The notes under the pieces were generated by a model. The model was not told the origin of the DNA, did no database searches, and saw only the letters and a list, made by a program, of their open reading frames with translations. From a bacterium (lineage in GTDB: Bacteria > Vulcanimicrobiota > Vulcanimicrobiia > Vulcanimicrobiales > Vulcanimicrobiaceae), in assembly GCA_028869385.1 (NCBI GenBank), contig JAGWSR010000004.1, positions 1 to 50,834 on the forward strand: DNA of 50,834 nt. Direction: 5' to 3'. This document shows positions 32,875 through 39,656 of the stretch, piece by piece; the stretch's first letter is position 1, and the number at the start of each line of letters is the position of its first letter. A program made the position numbers and the translations under genes.

Positions 32875-34008
32875 TTAGGTGAGAATCGCCTCCAGGCGGC
32901 CGGCGTCTCGCGCCATCACGAGTTCCATCGCGATGCGCTCGCCGACCGAGACGTCGCGGCCCCAGCGGTAGGACGAGTAGGGGGTGTACCGCGTTCCGGG
33001 CGAGCCCGGGATGCGCAGCGAGACGTCGTAGCAGACGAACTCCTTCGGCGGCCCGGCCACGATGATGCACTGCAGCGCGAACGGCCCGATCACCCCCGGC
33101 GGGTTCGCCTCGCGCGCCGCCCGCACGAAGCGCTCCCCCATCTCGAACGCCTTCTCGAGCGTGGATTCGGTCAGCGTCGCCGCGATATGCCCCGCTTCTT
33201 CCAACCGCATCGGGACCGAGCGCAGCGCGTCGTACACCGACGGCGGCACGTTGCGAAACCCCTCGAGGTTCGTTTGGCGACGCGTGTCGGTGCCCATCAG
33301 CTCGAGTTCGTCGAGGAGCGGCGAGTAGAAGAAATTCAAGTTGACCGATGGCCCGAGCAGATACTCCTCGATCACGGCGTCCTTGAGGCCGGCCTCGGTC
33401 AGCATGCCGTCGCGCATCAGGCGCTCGCTCGTCTCGCGATACTCTTGCGGCGACGAGACCAAGAAGAATGCGCGCTCGAAGCTCACCTTCGCGTGCGGTG
33501 CCTTGACCATCACCAAGCGATCGATCTCGTCGGGCGAGGCGAACTGGTGCGGATGGCGGATCCCGGCGCGCTGCATGAGCGCATACTGATTGCCGGCCTC
33601 GTCGCGCTCTTCGGCGCGCAGCAGATAGCGATTGCCGAAAAACGGCACGCGCATCCCGCGCTCGATCTCGTCGTAGCTAAACTTCTGGTGCAGATAGACT
33701 TCGAACGAGCGATTGGCGAGAAAGACCACGTTGCGCGCCAAGAGCTGCTCTTGCACCTCGGGGTTCAGCAACTCCGTGAAGGCGCCGAGTTCGAGCACCT
33801 CGTCCACACAGCCGCGCGGAACCGGCGTCTCCTTGCGCAGATAGTGCTCGGTGTAGGTGCGCTCGCGCCCCTTCGCGGTAACGACCAGGTTGCGCAGCCC
33901 CTGCGCGCGCGCGCCATAGGCGACCTCGAGCGCGGAGTGGCTGCCGATCGAACAGAGCGTCAGGCGCGAGCGGTCGTACGCGCGCAGCGCGTCATCTACG
34001 AAGTCCAC
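32875..34008 (-). CDS. PurP-like ATP-grasp protein, divergent paralogue
   Basis: A 377-residue member of the PurP family (formate-dependent AICAR ligase), recognisable from LTLCSIGSHSALEVAYGARAQGLRNLVVTAKGRE, VPFFGNRYLLR, VIEEYLLGPSVNLNFFYSPLLDELELMGTDTRRQTNLEG and the C-terminal VGERIAMEL. Key positions differ from the second copy at 37462-38484: the Gly-rich nucleotide loop is replaced by VKAPHAKVSFERAFF, VPHGSF by FLANRSF, and the metal-binding MEISAR segment by YDVSLR. It may therefore catalyse a different ligation or be regulatory. It is the last gene of the purine run, 9 bases after cydB. Confidence 0.82.
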   Translation of the reverse strand: MDFVDDALRAYDRSRLTLCSIGSHSALEVAYGARAQGLRNLVVTAKGRERTYTEHYLRKETPVPRGCVDEVLELGAFTELLNPEVQEQLLARNVVFLANRSFEVYLHQKFSYDEIERGMRVPFFGNRYLLRAEERDEAGNQYALMQRAGIRHPHQFASPDEIDRLVMVKAPHAKVSFERAFFLVSSPQEYRETSERLMRDGMLTEAGLKDAVIEEYLLGPSVNLNFFYSPLLDELELMGTDTRRQTNLEGFRNVPPSVYDALRSVPMRLEEAGHIAATLTESTLEKAFEMGERFVRAAREANPPGVIGPFALQCIIVAGPPKEFVCYDVSLRIPGSPGTRYTPYSSYRWGRDVSVGERIAMELVMARDAGRLEAILT

Positions 34009-34017
34009 GCCGCCCGG

Positions 34018-35004
34018 TTACTCACCGACCGAAAGCTTTCCCGCCAGGCGCCGCGTCACGTAGGTGCCGTAGATCAGCACCGCGACCAGGCCGACGATCG
34101 TCACGGCGAGCGCGCTCGCGAGGGCCGCGGGCGAGGGCGCCGCATCGAAAATCGAGATCCCCGGAATGCTCGGGTTCAAGCTCGGCAAGAGATCCGGGTA
34201 GAGTGTCGCGGCGGCCTGCAGCATCAGCGTCGCGAGCCAGAGCGAGGATGCGGCAAAGGTCGCACGCTCCGCGCCTCGCCGCAGCGCCACGAGCATCCAG
34301 ACGAAGGCCGCGAGCGTGAGCGCGGGAATCGCGAGCAGCGCATCGGCGTGCACGCCGCGGGCGATCACCGTGAGCAGGCTCACGAGCGCGTAGAGCGCGA
34401 GCGTGAGATACCAGAGTTTCGATGCGAGCGTGCGAGCGCGCTCGGTCGCGGCGCCGCGCGTTCGCATCACGAGAAAGGCGCACCCGTGCAGCGCGAGCGC
34501 GCAGAGGGCGAAGAGGCCGACGACCAGCGCGTACGGATTGAGCAAGCGCGCGAAGGTTCCGGTAAAGAATCCCCGATCGTCGAGCGGCAGTCCGTGCAGC
34601 AGGTTCCCGAGCGCCACGCCGAAGAGCACGATCAAGAGCGCGCTCGAAAGCGCGAAGCACGCATCCCAGAACGTATGCCAGATCTCGCTCGGAAAGTGCG
34701 CGCGCAACTCCATCGCGATTCCTCGGCCCATCAAGAGCCACAGCACGATGATGAGCGGCAGATAGAATCCGGAGAACGACGAGGCATACGCCTTGGGAAA
34801 GAGCGCGAAGAGCGCAGCGCCCGCTGCGATCAGCCACACTTCGTTGCCGTTCCAGAACGGACCGATCGCGCGCATCGACCCTTCGCGCTCGCGATCGGTG
34901 CGCGCGACGAGCGGCGTGATCGCCGCGACGCCGAGATCGTACCCGTCGAGCAGCACGTACATGCCCAGCATCACGCCGATCAGCACGAACGCCACGGTGC
35001 TCAT
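34018..35004 (-). CDS. cydB: Cytochrome bd-type quinol oxidase subunit II
   Basis: Membrane subunit of the bd-type terminal oxidase that reduces oxygen with quinol electrons. The 328-residue protein begins MSTVAFVLIGVMLGMYVLLDGYDLGVAAITPL, the conserved first helix with DGYDLG, followed by IGPFWNGNEVWLIAAGAALFALFPKAYA, and has about eight or nine hydrophobic segments. ATG 35004 is chosen because it overlaps the cydA stop (ATGA); the longer open frame upstream lies within cydA. No CydX or cydCD genes are seen nearby. Confidence 0.95.
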   Translation of the reverse strand: MSTVAFVLIGVMLGMYVLLDGYDLGVAAITPLVARTDREREGSMRAIGPFWNGNEVWLIAAGAALFALFPKAYASSFSGFYLPLIIVLWLLMGRGIAMELRAHFPSEIWHTFWDACFALSSALLIVLFGVALGNLLHGLPLDDRGFFTGTFARLLNPYALVVGLFALCALALHGCAFLVMRTRGAATERARTLASKLWYLTLALYALVSLLTVIARGVHADALLAIPALTLAAFVWMLVALRRGAERATFAASSLWLATLMLQAAATLYPDLLPSLNPSIPGISIFDAAPSPAALASALAVTIVGLVAVLIYGTYVTRRLAGKLSVGE

Positions 35005-36344
35005 GCGTGCGCCTCCGCAATGCCCGGCGTCGCCTCGGCACTCGGACCATTCGCGATCTCGCGCAGCGTCAGGTACAGAAAGAGCACGCCGAGGAGAAAG
35101 TACATCCCGGCGAAGCCGAGCAGCGTGAAGATCGTCTCGCCCGTCACCACGGTCGGCGAGACCCCGTCGGCGGTGCGCATGATGCCGTAGATGATCCACG
35201 GCTGCCGCCCCACCTCGGTCGTCACCCAGCCGGCCTCGTTCGCAATGTACGGAAACGGCATCGCGAGCAGCAACATCCAGAGCACACCGCGCGCCTCGAA
35301 GAGACGCTTGCGCGCGAGCATGAGCACGGCGAGCGCCGCGATGCCCGCGAAGATCGTGCCGAGCCCGACCATCACGTGATACGCATAGTACGTCAGTTCG
35401 ACGGGCGGCCAGAGCTCGACGGCATAGGCGTTCAAGCCCTTCACATCCGCATTGAAGTTCCCGTAGGCGAGAAAGCTCAGCACGTCGGGAACGAAGACGG
35501 GATCCATCAAGCGGCGCTCGTGCACGTCGGGCATGCCGATGATCGCGAGCGGCGCGCCGTGCGTGGAGTCGAAGAGCCCCTCCATCGCGGCGAGTTTGAC
35601 CGGCTGATACTCGGTGACGTTCGAACTATTGCGATCGCCGGTCGGAAAGATCGCGAGGATCGAAAAGACCAGCGCCACGATCGCGCCGCCGCGCACGAAG
35701 CGCTGCGCGAGCGCGATCTCGCGGCGCGAGAGCAGATAGTACGCGCCGATTCCCGCCACGATAAAGCCGCCCGCCACCATCGCGCCCGCGAGCACGTGCA
35801 CGTACTGCCACCACGCGAAGGGCGAGAGCAGCACCGCCGCGAGACTCGTGAGTTCCACGCGATGATCGGGCGCGAGCGCGTACCCGACCGGATGTTGCAT
35901 CCACGCATCGGTCGCGGTGATGAAGAATCCCGATAGCCACGAGCCGATCCACACGAGCACGCCCGATGCCACGTGCAGCGCCGGCGCCACGCGCCCCTTG
36001 CCGTAAAGCAGTACGCCGAGAAAGACCGACTCGAGGAAGAACGCGTACACGCCCTCCATCGCGAGCGGCTGACCCACCACTGCGCCGCTCGCCGCGGAGA
36101 AGCCCGCCCAATTCGTACCGAATTGGAACTCCATCGGAATCCCGGTGACCACACCGATCGCGAAGTTGACCGCGAATATCTTCGTCCAGAACGCCGCGGC
36201 CTTCGCGGCGTCGGCATCGCCGCGCGCGGCACGCGCGGTGTAGAACGCGACGAAGGGCGCGAGGCCCATCGTCGTGATCGGAAACAGGTAGTGGAACATG
36301 ATCGTGAACGCGAATTGCAGTCGATCCGCCATCACCACGTCCAT
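35001..36344 (-). CDS. cydA: Cytochrome bd-type quinol oxidase subunit I
   Basis: Catalytic haem subunit, 447 residues, about nine membrane helices. RLQFAFTIMFHYLFPITTMGLAPFVA holds the first haem His (H18); EFQFGTNWAGFS, QPLAMEGVYAFFLESVFLG with the two channel glutamates, and WVTTEVGRQPWIIYGIMRT with the GRQPW motif are all diagnostic. The quinol-binding (Q) loop after GDRNSSNVTEYQPVKLAAMEGLF is of the short type, as in cyanide-insensitive oxidases, rather than the E. coli long loop. It starts 18 bases after the upstream exported-protein gene within the purine run, so respiratory and purine genes may share a transcript. Confidence 0.96.
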   Translation of the reverse strand: MDVVMADRLQFAFTIMFHYLFPITTMGLAPFVAFYTARAARGDADAAKAAAFWTKIFAVNFAIGVVTGIPMEFQFGTNWAGFSAASGAVVGQPLAMEGVYAFFLESVFLGVLLYGKGRVAPALHVASGVLVWIGSWLSGFFITATDAWMQHPVGYALAPDHRVELTSLAAVLLSPFAWWQYVHVLAGAMVAGGFIVAGIGAYYLLSRREIALAQRFVRGGAIVALVFSILAIFPTGDRNSSNVTEYQPVKLAAMEGLFDSTHGAPLAIIGMPDVHERRLMDPVFVPDVLSFLAYGNFNADVKGLNAYAVELWPPVELTYYAYHVMVGLGTIFAGIAALAVLMLARKRLFEARGVLWMLLLAMPFPYIANEAGWVTTEVGRQPWIIYGIMRTADGVSPTVVTGETIFTLLGFAGMYFLLGVLFLYLTLREIANGPSAEATPGIAEAHA

Positions 36345-36362
36345 CGCCCACCTCCCTCTCGG

Positions 36363-37481
36363 TTACGCTTGTAAGATCTTTTGCGCTTGCGCGGAGTCCT
36401 GGTATTCCACCGTGAGAATCGCACGCAGGTGCGCCGCCGCCGCGAGTGCCTCGGGGCTCGTCATACGTTCGAGCGTCACGATGCACGAATAGAGCAGCAT
36501 CGGCATATCGCGATCGCGCGGATAGACCTTGTGCATATCGTCGATCGACTCGGCCACGAGCACCGTCTGGCCGGCCTCGCGGTTTCCGTACTTGTAGTCG
36601 AGCATGAAGTTGATGTGCTTGAGCTCGTTCTCGATGCCGAGCACCGAGTACCCCATGCGGCCGAAGTACTCATCGGCCGGGGCGAGCGTCGTTAAATACC
36701 GATCGTGCGGCACCGCGGTCGTGCTCGCGATGACGAGCGGCGACGTGAGATGGTTGATGCGAGCCAAGATCGTCTGCGCGTTGCGCCGATCGCCGGCGGT
36801 CGCGCCGTCGTTCCCGACCGCCGCGATGTTGACCGCGCGCAAAAACTCCGACCCGTAGGTCGTCGGCAGATGCGCGATGGGGAAATCGGGCTGGGCCGCG
36901 CGTTCGAGCGCGAGCGAGCGCCACGACGGATCGTGCGTCAACACCCACGCGCGCCAATCGGCCTCGACCTGCTGGAGGTCGGCGGTAACGTCGTGCGGGT
37001 ACGCCTGCGCGTTCGCCACCGCGTCGGCATCGGCGTCGCGCGCGAGCGTCTCCGGGGCGCTCTCGGAGTTCACCCGTTCGAGCAGCGCCTTCGCGTCGCT
37101 CGCGAGCGTCGGATCGGTCGCGTTCTTCTCCACCCACTCCGCCGCTTCGCGCACCCACCAGACCGCCGCATCGTGATTGGTCAGCGGATTGTAGTGCAGT
37201 CCGCTCGCGACGGTGACGGTGAGCGTGGCGAGTTCGCCGTACGCCGGATCGTTCGGGCGCTGCAGCGAGTAGGCGCGCCCGGCGTTGAAGATCGTCGAGA
37301 GGTAGAGTTCTTGATCGCGAAAATCCCAGTTCGCGGCGGCGGCTTTGTCGTACGCGCTCTTCATCTGCGCGTAGAGGACGGAGGGATCGGCCTCCATCGC
37401 AGCGCGGGCGTGCAGCGGCAGCAAGACCGCGGCACACGTCGCGACGAGGAGGGCGAATCGATTACAGCACGCTTGAATCAT
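36363..37481 (-). CDS. Predicted exported helical protein of unknown function
   Basis: A 372-residue protein. The N-terminus MIQACCNRFALLVATCAAVLLPLHARA is a clear signal peptide. The mature chain is mostly alpha-helical, with TPR-like Ala/Tyr-rich stretches (YAQMKSAYDKAAAANWDFRDQELYLSTIFNAGRAYSLQRPNDPAYGEL and HDAAVWWVREAAEWVEKNA) and no cysteine pairs. I recognise no catalytic motif. Its ATG lies 20 bases inside the end of the upstream purP gene, and cydA starts 18 bases after its stop, so it is firmly part of the purine/cyd operon. It may be a periplasmic scaffold or binding protein; this is a guess. Confidence 0.8.
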   Translation of the reverse strand: MIQACCNRFALLVATCAAVLLPLHARAAMEADPSVLYAQMKSAYDKAAAANWDFRDQELYLSTIFNAGRAYSLQRPNDPAYGELATLTVTVASGLHYNPLTNHDAAVWWVREAAEWVEKNATDPTLASDAKALLERVNSESAPETLARDADADAVANAQAYPHDVTADLQQVEADWRAWVLTHDPSWRSLALERAAQPDFPIAHLPTTYGSEFLRAVNIAAVGNDGATAGDRRNAQTILARINHLTSPLVIASTTAVPHDRYLTTLAPADEYFGRMGYSVLGIENELKHINFMLDYKYGNREAGQTVLVAESIDDMHKVYPRDRDMPMLLYSCIVTLERMTSPEALAAAAHLRAILTVEYQDSAQAQKILQA

Positions 37482-38484
37482 CCAAAACGAGACGCAGGTT
37501 ATTGGTTAGCAAGGCGTTTTTGAGCTCGCGGGCGATGCGACGGCCGGTGGACATCGGCTCCGAGTAGTTCAGGTACGAGTACGGCGAGCCGTCGATGAAG
37601 AGATTCGTTCCGGCGACGATGCGCGCCGAGATCTCCATCACGTAGAACTGCATGTCCGGCGTGATGATCGTCTCGATGCAGAACGCGCCGAAGAGGCCCT
37701 TCGGTCCGCAGATCTCCTTGGAGACCTTTACCACGTTCTCGCCCATCGCAAACGCCTCGGCGAGCATGGACTCGCGCAGGCTCACCGACTGGTTGCCGAC
37801 GACCACGTAGGAGGGGCTCACGTCCATGCCCTCTTGCGCCGCGGCCGGGATGCGTCCGAGCGAGTCCACGTTGGTCTCGTAGCGACGATCCATCGACATG
37901 ATCTCGAGCCGATCTTCGAGCGGCGAGTAGAAGTAGTGGATGTAGAGCGGCACGCCGATGATGTATTCCTGAATCGTATAGGCTTTCTTCAGCTCGCCCG
38001 CGCGCTTCTCGAAATCCGCCGCGTCGCGAATGAACATGTAGCCCTTGCCGCCGCCCGCGCCGTAGAGCTTCACGATCACGGGGCGGTCGATCTCGGCGCC
38101 GGTCTTGAACTGACGCGGCATGCGGATGCCGGCCTGCGTGAGCCAGTCGCGCTGCAGTTCGCGGCTCGACTCCCAATCCAGCACCGCCTTGTTGCCGAAG
38201 TACGGAATCGTCATCTTCTTGTGCTCGTCGAGCGAGAGATACGCAACAAACGAACCGTGCGGTACGATGATGGACTTACGGTCTTCGAGTTCGCCGATCA
38301 ACCCCGGGAACTCCGAGTAGCTATCGACGCCGATCACTTCGTCGATGAAGGCGAACGAACGGTAGAGGCGCTCCGTATCACGATTGGCGACGGCGAGGGT
38401 CTTGAACCCTTCGTCGTGCGCGCCTTTGAGAATCTGCAGCGCCGAGTGCGAGCCGAGGGTAGCGATCGTGTACGGACGGTTCAT
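37462..38484 (-). CDS. purP: Formate-phosphoribosylaminoimidazolecarboxamide ligase (archaeal-type)
   Basis: ATP-grasp enzyme that formylates AICAR to FAICAR with formate and ATP, replacing the folate-dependent transformylase of PurH. The 340-residue chain keeps the family landmarks: TIATLGSHSALQILKGAHDEGF, IIVPHGSFVAYL, IPYFGNKAVLDWESSRELQ, VIVKLYGAGGGKGYMFI (Gly-rich nucleotide loop), IQEYIIGVPLYIHYFYSPLEDRLEIMSMDRRYETNVD, and FYVMEISARIVAGTNLFIDGSPYSYLNYSEPMSTGRRIARELK. Characterised PurP enzymes are from archaea. The ATG directly follows the purS stop, placing it inside the purB-C-L-Q-S operon where a folate enzyme would be expected. Confidence 0.92.
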   Translation of the reverse strand: MNRPYTIATLGSHSALQILKGAHDEGFKTLAVANRDTERLYRSFAFIDEVIGVDSYSEFPGLIGELEDRKSIIVPHGSFVAYLSLDEHKKMTIPYFGNKAVLDWESSRELQRDWLTQAGIRMPRQFKTGAEIDRPVIVKLYGAGGGKGYMFIRDAADFEKRAGELKKAYTIQEYIIGVPLYIHYFYSPLEDRLEIMSMDRRYETNVDSLGRIPAAAQEGMDVSPSYVVVGNQSVSLRESMLAEAFAMGENVVKVSKEICGPKGLFGAFCIETIITPDMQFYVMEISARIVAGTNLFIDGSPYSYLNYSEPMSTGRRIARELKNALLTNNLRLVLDDSSVL

Positions 38485-38892
38485 TTACGCTCTGTGTGCC
38501 TTCTCGATAGCGGGGTTGCAAAGCAGTCGTTCTGCGGCGTCGCGCAGCATCTCGTCGCTCGCGGGCGAGCCGTTCGCATCGAGCAATCGCCAGCCGACGT
38601 AGCGGCGGCCGAGCGCGGCGCGCGGTGCACCGAGCTCCTCGATCCACATCTCGCCCGCGCGCGGCGCCACGCCGTCGATGACGGTCAGGCGATGCTTGTT
38701 CGGATTGAAGATCGTCTCGTTGCGCTCCATGCGCGCGGCGAAGTCGCTCGCGTCGCCCGCATCCTCGACGACCCAGATCTCGCTGCGCTCGACGCGCGCG
38801 AGTGCGAGCCCGAGGCGCTGCAGCGTCGTGAGCGCCGTGTAGGCGGCGTTGTCGGGAATCTTGAGGGTGATCGCAAAGGCGCGCTGCGTCAT
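38485..38892 (-). CDS. purS: PurS-like subunit of FGAM synthase, with central insertion
   Basis: Small subunit linking PurL and PurQ. The N-terminal FAITLKIPDNAAYTALTTLQRLGLALARVERSEIWVVE has the beta-alpha-beta pattern of PurS, and the C-terminal EMLRDAAERLLCNPAIEKAHRA matches its typical AxxLLANPVIE ending. At 135 residues it is about 50 longer than usual; residues about 50-110 (MERNETIFNPNKHRLTVIDG onwards) are an insertion with several aromatic residues. ATGA overlap with purQ and immediate adjacency to purP support the assignment. Without the context the similarity alone would be weak. Confidence 0.75.
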   Translation of the reverse strand: MTQRAFAITLKIPDNAAYTALTTLQRLGLALARVERSEIWVVEDAGDASDFAARMERNETIFNPNKHRLTVIDGVAPRAGEMWIEELGAPRAALGRRYVGWRLLDANGSPASDEMLRDAAERLLCNPAIEKAHRA

Positions 38893-39656
38893 GCGTTCAC
38901 CGCCTGCACGAAGCTGCGGAACATGATCGCGCCGCCCGAAGGGGCGAGGATCGCGTTGCCGCCGCGGCGGTCGGGATGGTTATACGTCCAACCGTCGCGC
39001 TCCGGATGCGGCATCATCGCGAGCACGTTCCCCTCGCGATTCACGAGCGCCGCGCAGCCGAGCGCCGACTGGTTGGGCGTCGCGCTCGCGTCCACGCTTC
39101 CGTCGGGATGCGCATACACGAATGCCACGTGACCTCCCGCTTCGAGTCTCGCGAGTTCCTCGGGCGTGGCCGCGAGACGCCCCTCACCATGCGCAGCCCA
39201 TGCGGGCACGAGCGCGTCGCGCTGCAGCCCGCGCGTGATCGGCGAGCGCTGCGGATCGATCGCGAGCTTCACGTGCACGTGCGTGCAGATGAAGTGCGGA
39301 ACCGGACCGTTGCGCGTGAAGGCCGCGCTCGGGCGCCGCACGTCGCCCGTGCCGGGAACGAGCCCCGCCTCGAGCAGAATCTGCGCGCCGTTGCAGATGC
39401 CGTACACGAGCTTGCCCGCGCCCGCACCCTCGATGACGTAATCCATCATCTCGTCGTGCGCCGCGATCGCTCCCGCGCGAATGCGATCTTCGTAGGCGAA
39501 TCCGCCCGGCAGCACGTACGCGTCGAACTTGGGCAACAGTTTCGCGTTGCTCCAATGCACCAGATGCGCGTCACCGCCGCACGCCCGCAGGAGCCGCAGC
39601 GTCTCTTCTTCCGAATTGGTGCCGGGAAAGACCAGCACCGCGATGCGCTTGTTCAT
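38889..39656 (-). CDS. purQ: FGAM synthase, glutaminase subunit
   Basis: Class I glutamine amidotransferase that feeds ammonia to PurL. The 255-residue chain has VLVFPGTNSEEETLRLLRACGGDAHLVHW, YVLPGGFAYEDRIRAGAIAAHD, the nucleophile motif VYGICNGAQILLEAGLVPG (C88), and LAMMPHPERD with the catalytic His and Glu. The segment RNGPVPHFICTHVHVKL is standard for PurQ. It overlaps purL (ATGA) upstream and purS (ATGA) downstream. Small PurQ plus 756-residue PurL plus PurS is the three-part Bacillus-type enzyme. Confidence 0.97.
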   Translation of the reverse strand: MNKRIAVLVFPGTNSEEETLRLLRACGGDAHLVHWSNAKLLPKFDAYVLPGGFAYEDRIRAGAIAAHDEMMDYVIEGAGAGKLVYGICNGAQILLEAGLVPGTGDVRRPSAAFTRNGPVPHFICTHVHVKLAIDPQRSPITRGLQRDALVPAWAAHGEGRLAATPEELARLEAGGHVAFVYAHPDGSVDASATPNQSALGCAALVNREGNVLAMMPHPERDGWTYNHPDRRGGNAILAPSGGAIMFRSFVQAVNA

